Notes: generated by a model not told the origin, from the sequence alone. A DNA stretch of 64,000 nucleotides from Metallyticus violacea (GCA_030762175.1 CM060846.1:304516512-304580511); one strand, 5' to 3'. Numbered from the stretch's first letter, positions 10,992 through 21,463 are shown. Translations and numbers: made by a program.

Positions 10992-11727
10992 AAGATGAGT
11001 CAGATGCCATAGCTCACAAACATGTCACAATATGCATTGTTTTCTACTTGGATCTACTTAAGTTTTGGTTATGTATTTTACACATTGTGATATGATTTAA
11101 AAACAGATGATTAGCAAGATTTTTTAAATTAGTCACATTTCTTTTGTCCAAACTACAATACATTATACATAATCTTGATTATTAACCATAAGTTTATTTT
11201 TTTTCAAGTAGGGTATGCACAGTATTTTTAAGTGCAGTACAGTAATACATGGAAAATATGTATATGTGAATTAACTTATTATGTTTCATCAATGTTTTAA
11301 TACTAAATCACAATAGAATCAGTCAGATATGTACTGTGTTAATTTTTTTATTATTATATAGTACCTATGTAATTATTCGTTATATTAGCTAAGTAACACC
11401 TATAAATCAGATTATCTAGTTATTCTCTTATCCAGCAAGGGGTAGGGTGATTAAGAGGGGGACCACTTTATTAACAAAGGATGTGATAATTTTCTGTTCA
11501 ACATTGCTTGTGATGGAAGACTAATAAAAGTAATTTCAGCATAATGCAGACAGCTGTACATGCCTGTATACTAGCACACTATATGTAAATTACCTTTTGA
11601 TTTATCAATTTATCAATAATGTTGACCTATCTGTGTTTTTCCATTCACATATACCAATATGTGTGTGTGTGTGTGTGTGTAAGAAGCTATACATAAAATA
11701 TACTAAGAAAAAATGTGTAAAATGCAT

Positions 11728-11774
<47 letters not shown>

Positions 11775-12230
11775 CGACGACGGCGATGATGACAAACAAA
11801 AGCATTGATTCTGCGTTATAAAGGAAAATATGTGACTTTAACGGAAATCAGTGCCCAGATTTAAAAAATGAAGTACATTTTTGGCAATCACATCTAGCTT
11901 TTATGATATGTGCATATATGTATATAGTGCTAAATTCATTCCGCTCTTACTGCACGTTACTGCATGTTTCATTGTGTTATTCTAAATCTGTTGTTGATTT
12001 TCTTCCTAATTGGCTCACTTCTGTCCTCCCTTATAACCCAGATGTTTATGTTTATATTCCCAAATCAGTTTTGTTTTATGGGTCAGGTCTGTCTTCTTAT
12101 GAGGTATTTATGTTTACATTTAAAGATTTCATAGATCTCAAGCTAAAAATTTGTGTTAATACGCACATTCATCTTCTATATATGTAGTGCTAAAATAAAA
12201 GTATGAGTATGACTTTTACATCAGGATTAC
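10992..12230. other. Intronic sequence with simple repeats only
   Basis: Apart from a (GT)10 run at 11661-11680 and an (ACA)n run at about 11728-11785, nothing recognisable was found. ORFs here that cross the ACA repeat (poly-Thr or poly-Val) are artefacts of the repeat. Confidence 0.6.
11728..11785. repeat. (ACA)n trinucleotide repeat
   Basis: About 17 ACA units ending in GACGACGGCGATGATGA. A (GT)10 dinucleotide run lies 50 bases upstream. Confidence 0.95.
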
Positions 12231-12380
12231 ACAGGAGACAGTGCCTACAAAGTCCTCAGAAGTTTTGTTACAGTTGTGGGTGTTGCATGTTTGACAGGAA
12301 GGTATGTAAATTAGACTCACAAACAAAGAAACTATATTACTCATATATCAAATAGAAAGTTGGTGATCAGAATAAATCAT

Positions 12381-12607
12381 GTAAATTATAATTAATCTGT
12401 CGTCTAACACACTCTTATGCTTCACTTACTTTTAATACGGTGGGACCGGTTTCGAAGAGACATCCTCTCCATCTTCAATCAACTTGACGACGATGCATAA
12501 GAGTGTGTTAGACGGCAGATTAATTAATTTATATTTAATAAGTTTCACTGTGCGAGTTTCAACAGAATGTTTTAAAAATGTCTTATTTTTCGAAAGTTCT
12601 TAAATGA
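12381..12607 (+). mobile_element. Miniature palindromic PLE insertion, first copy
   Basis: Flanked by the 12-bp direct repeat AGAATAAATCAT (12369-12380 and 12608-12619). The arms, about 30 bp (AATTAATCTGTCGTCTAACA at 12391 onward and its complement at about 12491-12525), surround a minus-strand hammerhead relic. The tail TTTCACTGTGCGAGTTTCAAC (12543-12563) is at the right. Removing the insert restores the surrounding ORF (VGDQNKSFGPH), which confirms the boundaries. Confidence 0.88.
12440..12485 (-). ncRNA. Decayed hammerhead ribozyme (C3 to U)
   Basis: The minus strand reads TTGAAGA in place of CTGAAGA. An extra U, a 6-bp stem II (GGAGAG with CTCTTC), GAA and the palindromic ACCGGT follow, with H17 = C. 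The change of invariant C3 predicts loss of self-cleavage. The second copy at 12992-13034 has the same C3 change, so the mutation preceded the duplication. Confidence 0.65.
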
Positions 12608-12931
12608 AGAATAAATCATTTGGGCCTCATATTGCACGTAACATTTCTGTTGAGGGACTACATTATTGGTATGAAGCAAAATGGAAGGCAATGCTGTTTG
12701 ACAAACCAATGATATTGAGAGAGCAGCAGAATCACCAAGATGATTGTTACTTTTGCATGTGCAAAGTTGCTGGCTACAAAAAACAAAAACAAAAACAAAC
12801 AGGCAGGAATTAAATATCCAAATCTGAACTCAGCTACATGGCCTATTCCTCATGGATCCAAACTACCCATACCTATACCACCAGCAGACCAGCATATTTT
12901 AAATAGAAAGTTGGTGATCAGAATAAATCAT

Positions 12932-13159
12932 GTAAATTATAATTAATCTGTCGTCTAACACACTCTTATGCTTCACTTACTTTTAAATACAGTGGGACTG
13001 GTTTCGAAGAAACATCCTCTCCATCTTCAATCAACTTGACGACGATGCATAAGAGTGTGTTAGACGACAGATTAATTAATTTACATTTAACAAGTTTCAC
13101 TGTATGAGTTTCAACAGAATGTTTTAAAAATGTCTTATTTTTTGAAAGTTCTTAAATGA
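12932..13159 (+). mobile_element. Miniature palindromic PLE, second copy in tandem duplication
   Basis: Nearly identical to 12381-12607, including both 12-bp flanking repeats (12920-12931, 13160-13171) and adjoining coding sequence. It therefore arose by segmental duplication, not by a second insertion. The hammerhead relic at 12992-13034 (-) keeps GAAACCAGTC but its stem III is no longer self-complementary. Confidence 0.85.
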
Positions 13160-14927
13160 AGAATAAATCATTCGTGCCTCATATTGCATGCAACTGCATT
13201 ATTGGTATGAAGAAAAATGGATGGCAATGCTGTTTGCCAAACCAATGATATTGAGAATCCATATCTGAACTCAGCTATAAGGCCTATTCCTCATGGACCC
13301 AGACTACCCATACCTACACCACCAGCAGACCTCAATTTTAGTGAATCAGAAAGTAGCTCCATGACTTCCGACAATGAGCTGTTTTCTGATCCAGAAGAAT
13401 TTGACAATTGACACAACAATTTAATCAATTTGAGTTAAATGATTTAGTGAGGTATTTAGGCCTCACAAAACAAAAAAGTGAATTACTGGGCTCAAGACTA
13501 CAAGAGAAGAATCTGTTATCATCTAGCATTACATTTTTGTAGTATAGGAATCACGAAATGCAGTTCCACAAGCTTTGCTCAGAAGAAGATCAACTTGTGT
13601 TTTGTGTGGAAGTGTGTAATCTTATTGAACAGTTGGGCAGGGAAGCATATGAGCCAAGTAACTGGCATCTTTTTATTCATTCTTCCAAATAAAGTCTTCA
13701 GGTGGTGTTACATCATAATGGCAATAAGTTAGCTTCAATACTGCTTGCACATTATATGAACCTAAGACAGTCTTATTAAACTCTGAAGCACGGTCTTGAG
13801 AAAATTAAGTACCTCAACCATGAGAGGCAAATATGTAATGACTTGAAGGGCAATGGTTTGTTACTTGGGAGGATACACAAAATTCCCTTGTTTTCTTTGT
13901 GAATGGGATAGCAGGGTGAAGGACAAACATTTGTAAACTGACCAATGGCCTGAGAAGCAGCAACTGGAACCTTGATAAAAAAATGTTACTAATGTGCCTC
14001 TTGTTGATCATCAAAAAATTCTACTCCCTCCATTACACACAAAACTTGGCACGATGAAACAATTCGTGAAAGCACTTGACAAAAGTTGCCCTTGTTTCCA
14101 GTACTTATGCACAAAGTTTCCATCAGTCACAGGCTAAAATCAGAGGGAGTATTTATTTGATTGACCATAGATAAGGAAATTGATGAAAGATGTTAATTTT
14201 ACCCATTCAATGAATGATATTGAAAAAGATGCATGAAATGGATTTAGAGAGGTAGTTAAGAAAATTTCAGACTGCTCAACTGTAATATGAGTTTGAAGCA
14301 TCATTTACTCAAGTCACATCTTGATAATACTTCCCATCAAATTTAGGAGCTGTCAGCAAAGAGCAAGGTGAAAGTTTCAGGATTTGAAACATGTTGAACA
14401 GCATTATCAGGGATGTTAGGACGTACATATGATGGCTGATTACTGCTGGTATCTTGTACATGAGAATTCTACCAGAGAACACTTGAGAAAATCACATACA
14501 CTGCAGTTCCATGAGAAAAGAAAAAGGGGTACACAAGATAACTAATATACATTTTCAAATTAAGGTATGTCTTCATATTATTCTTCTTCTTTATTTTCTT
14601 TAAAAGCTGTATATGAGTGCGTAATATTTTTGCAAATTTTACAATTATAATTTCATTGAACATTGTCATATTGCCAAAACAAAATGTGCTACAGAAAAAC
14701 TGAATGCATTTTTGAATTCTGTGCACCAAAATTATTGAAAGTCACCTATTTTTAATTGTTTTAAAGGTATTAATTTCATGTGTAACGTATTGAAATTGTT
14801 CAAAATAGATTCAGCACATTCAGTTACATACTTTCATTAGTTTACCGACATCTATCATTAGATTACAAAGATAAATGTGTGATAAATTTTTACTACTATT
14901 CAACCTGTATTACATGCAATTTATTAT

Positions 14928-14977
14928 CGCGCGCGCGCGCGCGTGTGTGTGCGCGCACGTCCGTGCGTGCGTGTGTG
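14928..14977. repeat. (CG)n(TG)n alternating purine-pyrimidine tract
   Basis: About 50 bp of CG and TG dinucleotides, with a short interruption at about 14960 (CGTCCGTGCG). CpG this dense is unusual in such AT-rich DNA. Confidence 0.9.
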
Positions 14978-15100
14978 GTTTTTTCAATAATTTATTTCAC
15001 AGCATACTACAATATAATGCAATACTACATGTTTAAAACTCACTTAAGTGTACACTTCATATTAACACATGATAATTATCACTTACGTACTGACTGAAGA

Positions 15101-15145
<45 letters not shown>

Positions 15146-15183
15146 CGTGCGTGCGTGCGTGCATGCATGCATGCATGCATGAA
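15101..15183. repeat. (TG)n(CG)n(TGCG)n(TGCA)n compound microsatellite
   Basis: A TG run passes through CGCGCG, then TGCG units and TGCA units, over about 80 bp of strict alternation. Confidence 0.92.
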
Positions 15184-15467
15184 TGAGGGGTGTATGCACA
15201 TGGATGTTAAGTGGATGTGGGTGTGGATGTAGGTGACGGTTTGCAGTTTGTGTTTTTGAATGTTATTGGCTTTCAAGATTTCATATTTATTATATATTAA
15301 CATTGAGTTCTTATTAATTACTTTTACCATTCCATACTGTATCTCAACACAATGTTCTTAAATATAACATTTAATTTCATGTCGGAACCAATACAGTGAA
15401 GCGACTATTATGTTCTTAATTACCTAGTCAGTCGATTTTAATAATCTTATGCTCCGCTTACTGTTGA

Positions 15468-15514
15468 ATTATGCAAAACTAGTTTCGCAGGCTTTTGCCT
15501 GCATTCTCAGTTGC
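15468..15514 (-). ncRNA. Hammerhead ribozyme, left arm (G8 to A)
   Basis: The minus strand has GCAA (15514-15511), the core CTGAGAA where CTGANGA is expected (15510-15504), an extra U, a perfect stem II GCAGGC/GCCTGC, GAA, palindromic ACTAGT, U17 and TTGC. The invariant G8, which acts in catalysis, is A here, so this arm should be inactive. Confidence 0.7.
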
Positions 15515-15713
15515 TATGATATAGAAATGGGAGTGAAATTATTTAAATTTGTAAATCGACCTATTGAGCTGGGAATATGGGAAAAAATTTATATAAAAAA
15601 AATATGAGGATAAGGTTAAGAACTTTGAGATTCCAACAGAAGATAAATTAATCAAAAAGTTCATAAAATGTCCACGAGGGCTACACCAAATCCTCCAGTC
15701 AACCAACAACGAA

Positions 15714-15782
15714 GCCGACAGTTGACTCGCAACTGAGGATGCAGGCAAAAGCCTGCGAAACTAGTTTTGCATAATTCAACAG
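15714..15782 (+). ncRNA. Hammerhead ribozyme, right arm, complete core
   Basis: A very clear type I hammerhead. Outer stem I GTTGA (15721-15725) pairs with TCAAC (15776-15780). The internal loop is CTC/ATAAT, and inner stem I GCAA (15729-15732) pairs with TTGC (15767-15770). The core CTGAGGA is at 15733-15739, then an extra U. Stem II GCAGGC (15741-15746)/GCCTGC (15751-15756) closes AAAA. GAA 15757-15759, palindromic stem III ACTAGT 15760-15765, H17 U at 15766. All core positions agree with consensus. Confidence 0.85.
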
Positions 15783-15840
15783 TAAGTGGAGCATAAGATT
15801 ATTAAAATCAACTCACTAGGTAATTAAGAACAATGTTCTT

Positions 15841-17408
15841 GTTAATTAGTTATTCCATTGTAAACTAGGTTTTTCATTAAATTTATAGTATTATTTATTC
15901 ATATGCCTATCCCATACCTCACGCCCTAACTCTTCACACTCATAATTTAACAACAATATATTCAATTATAACAATAGAGAAATAATTCACCAACAAACAA
16001 GAATGCATATGTGAATACTGTTTCTCAGTGCTGATGAAGTACCCCCAGATCAAGCACCTATCACGTTGAATAAAAGAGTATTCAATATTGCAGTATTATT
16101 AAAGCTTAAAACACTTCAGAATATATAAAATATAGTGAACTGAACTGAACTGAATGAAGAAAATCAGATAGCTGTTGTACCTGCAATCAAGAAAACTATG
16201 AGATCCAATAATAGTACCTTCTAAATGCATTTGGGAGATGGCATGTGCATCAGGCAGATCACACATAAAAAACTCTAATCCTTCAGAAGTCAATCTGAAT
16301 TGTGCAAATGCAATTTAAAGTTTGTGAAAATATTATGCTGGGAATGCAGCTGGTATAAATTTTAAGTCTCCTGAATAATCATGATTATATAAACTTCTTT
16401 ACTGTGGTGGAATAATTTGATTACTGGAATCTGCTGTATATTCACACATGGTGCCCCAATGACATTATTTAAAAATGATTTGGGTCACCGGTATTCAAAA
16501 CATGACGAACATTATCATCCATTTGCATAGCACACACATAAGTTACCAGCTTTTAATTTTAACTCAAGAGGAGAAACACTGTTTAACCGTGTGTTGCTGC
16601 AGTGAACCGATGAACTCCTAAGTGACCCTGAATTAAAAAATAATTTGGATGTTTTTGTGCAGTATGGACATTCATTTACAAAGCAGTAAGTTCTAAAGAT
16701 ATTAAATTAATTCAAAACCTATCTCCTTTTAATGCAACATAGAACTTTTCAAAGTTTGCACAGTTGTACAGCAACCAAATAAAGTACCTGGGTCTGGCAT
16801 TGCAGCTACTTTCGCATTTTGCATATCCTTGAAGGGCATGACCCATCTCCTGATCATGGACAATTGGAGAAGACATACATACAGAGAGACAAACAGACAC
16901 ACAAACACACATGCGCACGCGGGGGCACGAAAGAACCGGCCTTCCTTCCAAAGCATGTACTTTGACGTTCTGACAAAAAGCATTACCTACAGGTTATAAA
17001 CTATTTTGCACACTTGAATGCAATCATCTTACACAATTGTTACATGCATGAAACCATCTGCTGGAATACTATGAACATGTCATCTCTTGAATTAATGAGC
17101 TAATATTCAGATTCCAATGGGCACAAAATGCCTTATTGGGGTTTTAACCTGGGGTTGTTCCTCAAATGAAAAATTGCCAAATGCTTTCAGTTCATTTGAG
17201 TCATAAATTTTCATTATTCCCATTGAAATATACGCAGTGCTTTAGTATTTAAGGTAGAACTGAAGCAGGCTTTGATGCTGTTCTTAATTTAAAAGCAAAA
17301 ATCCCTTCATTTCCTCTAATTTTCTTACCATTAACATTATTTTACTTTATTTTATTCACATTCAAAAGGAGGAGCAAATAGGTTGGACAGCTTAACATGG
17401 TTAAATGT
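15841..17408. other. Intronic sequence without recognised genes
   Basis: No transposon or gene family was recognised. A CA/GA-rich patch at about 16880-16920 produces Val/Cys-rich antisense ORFs that are artefacts. Confidence 0.55.
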
Positions 17409-17649
17409 TAAAATGTAAATTAGAACTTGCACAGTGAAGTCAATCATATAATTGATATTATTGTATGATTTAGTTGAACTACACACTCATAATGCTTTAC
17501 TTACTTGTCATAATGTATAGAATCAATTGAATTTTAGCCTGGCTGATGATGAGAACAAAATGATCTTGAAACCGGTTCTTTATATTAAGACAAGTGAAGC
17601 ATTAAGTGTGTATAGATCAACTAAACCACTCAATAATATCAATTATATA
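17409..17649 (-). mobile_element. Miniature palindromic PLE insertion with 9-bp TSD
   Basis: Direct repeats GTTAAATGT at 17400-17408 and 17650-17658. The complete tail (rc ATGTAAATTAGAACTTGCAC at 17412 onward) is at the left. The arms TTGTATGATTTAGTTGA...CACTC (about 17462-17520) and complement (17590-17635) are inverted around a + strand hammerhead. No coding sequence. Confidence 0.85.
17533..17585 (+). ncRNA. Hammerhead ribozyme in miniature PLE
   Basis: Core CTGATGA 17543-17549, extra U, stem II GAGAAC (17551-17556)/GATCTT (17562-17567) with one mismatch, GAA 17568-17570, palindromic ACCGGT 17571-17576, H17 U. Stem I is weak (G-C, G.U). It is the same lineage as the motifs at 20650 and 21870 but more decayed. 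Confidence 0.65.
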
Positions 17650-17659
17650 GTTAAATGTG

Positions 17660-18770
17660 TTTACTATATATATTTGTCTATGTGCGTTCTGAAATGTTTA
17701 GAATAAACTGTTTACCATAATTATTATTGCCTACATTAGCAGTCTCTATTACATTGTTATTAATATACATGAATCATTTATGTTTATATTTGTCATTCAT
17801 ATTTAACTTAATAACAGAAATTATGAATAATTTATCATAGAAGATAAACAATAAGCATACCGAAAATGGTTCAATGCAGGGACAAAAGAGGACAGAAAAA
17901 TGTATATAAATTTAAAGAACATAGCATTAAAGAAAGTAGGAGGAACAAAAAAGAGAAAAAAAATTATGTGCCATTATAAATTGAGGAGCATTTCCTCAAT
18001 AAACTCGATAAATGCAAAATATTAAATATTTCAGAAAATGCATTTTTTTTATTTTCACCTAAAGACATTAGACAAATTTAATATTTTCCCCAGTATTAGA
18101 TCTTACTGTTTTAAATAAAATGCCTTGTAAGATATATTAAAACAAAATTTTTACTATGGATAATTACAGAATGATTTATTCAGATTTTTTCAAAAGTCAA
18201 TAAATGCATATATACATAAGAGAGAAAAGTTGTTCTAATTATATGTTACATTTTTTTTAATTATATACAGTTGGTTATTTATTTATTTATTTATTTATTA
18301 TTACAATAATTCCTATGCAAGAATGAGATTTATAGTTTATTATTTTTCTGCATTATTATTTATTACATAATAAACATTTAATTAACATTTACATTTTTGA
18401 ATTTAGTTTTGTTAACTTTATTCAGAACAAACATATAAAAATTATAACTCAAAAAGGATAATATGTTAACATGCAGTGATTTAATAATCCTTAATAATGC
18501 ATATAGTACAATAATTTAAGCTACTACAAACATTTATGCAATATTGAACATTTCTAGCCTCATATCTAGACATGGTCAGATTTGTCGTCTCCTAGAACAT
18601 CTTTCAGAATTCAATTGCATCATCCGGTACTTCAATATACTTTAATAATGTAGAAATGTCTTTCTTCTTTTCTTTGCTAATCATATTTTGCTTTGGTAGA
18701 ACAATGGATGATAGTTTTCCAGAATGGCATAGTTTTCTCCTAAATTTCCAAAGTATGTGCTTTTCCCTGA
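17660..18770. other. AT-rich intronic sequence without recognised genes
   Basis: Contains a (TTTA)n run at about 18273-18298; otherwise nothing was recognised. Confidence 0.6.
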
Positions 18771-18827
18771 AACCAGTTGAACTACAAACTCTTAAAGCTT
18801 CACTTACCTTTCATAAATGTATGGAAC

Positions 18828-18880
18828 CAGTTTCCAGAACATTTAGTTCCCATCTTCATCCAGGCATTCAAGTATTGGAT
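18828..18880 (-). ncRNA. Decayed hammerhead in inverted 5' arm
   Basis: The minus strand reads ATGAAGA where CTGAAGA is expected (C3 to A). Stem II GGGAAC is present, GAAAC is kept but ACCGGT has become ACTGGT. Predicted inactive. Confidence 0.6.
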
Positions 18881-18942
18881 CATTTGTTGAGCTGTGGGAA
18901 TGTGTACTATGCTCTGGTGGTGGTGTGATAAACTTGTAGTTT

Positions 18943-20656
18943 ATGTTTTATGTTTTAAATGATAAAGATGTTGTTTATAATAAAGCAGACAAAGGAAACA
19001 GAATAATAATATTGGATAAAGAAGATTATAATAATAGAATGCAAAATTTGTTAAATAAAAAAGAATATGTTCAGATCCCGTCAGACCCTTTAAAGGGTGT
19101 GTTAATTCCATCAATGAGGTTCTGATACATGTACAGTCATCCCAAAAGAAACAATATACAAAATAAAACAGAGCAATCCTAAAATAGCTAAGGTATATAG
19201 TTTACCTAAAATTCACAAGACTGGAAATGGTATGCGTCCCATCATTAACAACATCAATACTCCATCTTACTATTTAGCAAAAGGTTAGCTAATTGATTCA
19301 AGACATTACCAAAATTTCCAAGCAGGAGTATAAACAATTCACATCAGTTACTAGAAAAAATTAACGACTTAAAACTGCTTCCCTCTGACACTCTTATATC
19401 TTTCGACGTAGAATCTCTGTTTCCGATCATACCAAGTGAAAATCAGCTGATTTATCTACATGATTGGCTAGAAACAAGTGGAATTAATGATACACACATA
19501 TGAGAATACATCAAACTCACAGAAATTTACATAAACCAAGCCTGTTTTACTTTCAAAGGAAAATTTTATAAACAACAAACGGGACTTAAAATGGGCAGTC
19601 CCTTATCTCCAAGCTAACCTCTTCATGAGTAGATTTGAAACACACATCAACATAGCTTTCCCATACATATTTAAGGTATGGCATAGATATGTAGACGGTA
19701 TATTTGCCATAGTTAACAAAAAACTCATTGACGATGCCTTAAAACTTTCGAATATACAAGATGTAAACATATCATTTACATACGAAATAGAAACAGATAA
19801 CATGTTACCATTCTTAGATATTAAAATAATGAAATGTGAAGAAAATCTTAAATTTGGAATATACAGAAAGAATACACACGCAGATAATCCCATCAAAGAT
19901 GACAGTTTTAACCCCACAGCGCACAAACATGCAGTAATTAACAGTTTAACACACCGGCTAGTTAACCTACAAATTAGCAAAAAAGAATATTTTAATGAAT
20001 ACAAACAAATAGAAGAAACAGCAGTTAAAAATGGTTTTAAAAAAGAACTAGTACACAAAAAGGTGCAGAAATTCAAGAGACAAAAAAATATCAAAGAAAC
20101 CACAATACTTTCAACAAGAAAAGATAAACAAATTTTTAAAAAATTCACATATCATCCATGGGCTACAAAAAAATTCCAGAATATTCTTGAAGATTTTAAT
20201 ATTAGGTTGGCACTGATTAATAGATTTAATGTTAAAAACTTATTGATAGATAATGTTAATGACAGTAATCCACAAGAAGAAAAATCAGGTATTTACAAAA
20301 TAAACTGTGCAGAAAGTGAAAAAATCTATATTGGAAAAACAAAGAGAAACATAGGCACATGGTTAAAGGAACATTTCAGGAATATAAAGTACAAGCAAAT
20401 AGGGAAATCAGCAGTAGCATATCATTTTTGGACACAAAATCATGACATAATAAATATAGCAAAATTATTAAAATCAGTACAAGAACCTACGGAAATAACA
20501 ACCTGGGAGAAAATCTACATCTATAAATACAAAGACACCATAATGAACTTCGACATTGCTGGAGATGAAAACATAAACTACAAGTTTATCACACCACCAC
20601 CAGAGCAGAATACACATTTCCACAGCTCAAAGAATGATCCAACAGTTGAACTTTAG
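18943..20656 (+). pseudogene. PLE polyprotein (RT plus GIY-YIG endonuclease), broken
   Basis: Opens with VVYNKADKGNRIIILDKEDY (18970-19029), the RT N-terminal 'ADKG' block. Later come LISFDVESLF (about 19396-19425), IYINQACFTFKGKFYKQ, and MGSPLSPS (about 19591-19613), where a small deletion breaks the frame. A clean 343-codon frame then runs 19625-20656. The catalytic motif is RYVDGIFAIV: the second catalytic Asp of YVDD is Gly. FTYHPWATKKF is the conserved linker. The nuclease begins at about 20286 (SGIYKINCAESEKIYIGKTK), with the GIY and YIG halves intact, and ends with TTWEKIYIYKYKDTIMNFDI. In-frame stops, the frameshift and the YVDG change make it inactive. Minus-strand ORFs here are shadows. 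Confidence 0.88.
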
Positions 20657-20715
20657 CCTGGCTGAAGATGGGAACTAAATGTTCTTGAAACCGGTTCCAT
20701 ACATTTATGAAAAGT
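20650..20715 (+). ncRNA. Hammerhead ribozyme, 3' end of PLE
   Basis: Outer stem I ACTTT (20650-20654)/AAAGT (20711-20715), inner stem I TGG (20659-20661)/CCA (20697-20699). Core CTGAAGA 20662-20668, extra U. Stem II GGGAAC (20670-20675)/GTTCTT (20681-20686) with two G.U pairs, loop TAAAT. GAA 20687-20689, palindromic ACCGGT 20690-20695, H17 U at 20696. All core positions are consensus. The outer stem overlaps the last codons of the PLE ORF. Confidence 0.85.
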
Positions 20716-20812
20716 AAGTGAAGCTATAAGAGTGCATAGTTCAACTGAATCATACAATGATATCAATTAATATGATTAGTTTCACTGTGCAAGTTCCAAT
20801 TTACATTATTTT

Positions 20813-21440
20813 TTACTTTCTGGAATAAGATGACATTTTTAATTGTAACCTAAGTTTTAGTACTTTCTGTGCTCTATCCTTTAGGTTTTTAATTTTCCAG
20901 TTTTCATCAAGTACTTTCAGTGAGCCATATTCTTTTAAGATATCATAATATTCTTTAGGAGACATGATGCCGTGTTTTTTTCCATATGATTTCTCAGTTC
21001 TACCAAAGATTGGTCTGGAGCCATGTAGCTGGATGTCCATGGACTGGAAAGAAATGAAGAATATTCTTGAATCTTAAACTCCTTTCCAATAATGCTATAA
21101 GTAAGTCAGAAAGAAAGTCCAGCAGAGCCGATGTAACTTGTTTTCATCCCCTTGAAGACTCTGTTTTCAACCAGGTATAGAAAACAGTATTTTTCTTTTG
21201 CTCATTAGCATGAACCATGATGCATTGATTGTATAACCACGCTTGCCAACAATAGAAAAATTTGCTCACCAAGAGTTTTTTAAGTGGCTGGTTTTGCTTT
21301 ATATTGAAGGCAAACCTAATGATAGCTGGATTTTCTCCTTTCATTATTCTATAAAACTGTTTTGCATTGAGTTTACGCAATCTGCGACTAGTGCTTAATT
21401 CATTTGTCTTCTCCAAACATTTCTCTGATTTTATTTTCAT
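20813..21440 (-). pseudogene. Transposon-associated ORF relic (DUF7869-like)
   Basis: Minus-strand frames give FNIKQNQPLKKLL, CWQAWLYNQCIMVHANEQKK, VFYTWLKTESSRG, then HFFPVHGHP / HGSRPIFGRTEKSYGKKHGI and MSPKEYYDILKEYGSLKVLD. This order ('D.QQ..PLP', 'FY.RQ...Y', 'FY.W.E..ASRG', 'FPVRGHS..P.DR.FG.IEK', 'Y..I') is that of uncharacterised arthropod transposon proteins carrying a domain I recall as DUF7869. Frameshifts (about 21140 and 21040) break it. It lies between two PLE 3' ends. A second relic of the same family is at 58370-59570. Confidence 0.6.
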
Positions 21441-21463
21441 GACAACAACCTTAAAAATTTACA

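Larger units (their letters stand above)
12231..14540 (+). pseudogene. Transposon-associated ORF relic, interrupted by PLE and partly duplicated
   Basis: The + strand encodes, in broken frames, a protein family common as repetitive ORFs in arthropod genomes (name not recalled). Blocks in order: FCYSCGCCMF (about 12260), KSFGPHIA...LHYWYEAKWKAM, QNHQDDCYFC (12729-12757), YPNLNSATWPIPHG, LNFSESESSSMTSD (13332-13373), SEEDQLVFC (about 13578), NWHLFIHSSK (about 13660), VLHHNGNKLASI (about 13703), LEKIKYLNHERQICNDLKG (about 13794-13850), CNMSLKHHLLKSHLD (about 14281-14325). A miniature PLE sits in the first part. A tandem duplication of the PLE plus flanking codons follows (12350-12750 versus 12901-13255). 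Many stops make it non-functional. Confidence 0.7.
14541..15358. other. Intronic sequence with GC/TG simple repeats
   Basis: No coding family was recognised. Two alternating purine-pyrimidine tracts stand out at 14928-14977 and 15101-15183; ORFs that run through them are artefacts. Confidence 0.6.
15360..15829 (-). mobile_element. PLE insertion with long inverted arms, 11-bp TSD
   Basis: Flanked by ACAATGTTCTT at 15349-15359 and 15830-15840. The tail (rc of the CTTCACTGTATTGGTTCC type) is at the left. Arms of about 100 bp (15415-15514 and 15725-15828) are inverted and each carries a hammerhead. Between them the + strand encodes a PLE endonuclease C-terminus (RPIELGIWEKIYIKKYEDK, then NFEIPTEDKLIKKFI, 15554-15665). 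Only the C-terminal 60 or so codons are present. Confidence 0.88.
18776..20815 (+). mobile_element. Penelope-like element, near full ORF, inverted 5' arm
   Basis: The left arm (18776-18940) is an inverted copy of 20575-20745, including the end of the ORF, the hammerhead and the AGTTGAACTA segment. The RT/EN reading frame starts straight after it and runs to 20656. A + hammerhead (20650-20715) and the tail CACTGTGCAAGTTCCAATTT (20785-20804) follow. This is the best-preserved PLE of the window. Confidence 0.9.

Noticed and set aside
11597..11821. Overlapping ORFs with poly-Thr or poly-Val
   Set aside because: Produced by translation of the (ACA)n and (GT)n repeats on either strand.
14879..15330. 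ORFs rich in Arg/Ala/Cys or His/Thr repeats
   Set aside because: Artefacts of the CG/TG and TGCA tracts.
16030..16080. CTGATGAAG at 16030 as a hammerhead
   Set aside because: No stem II or GAAA follows within reach, and no PLE features lie nearby.
19603..20148. 181-codon minus-strand frame
   Set aside because: Antisense of the well-supported PLE frame on the + strand.
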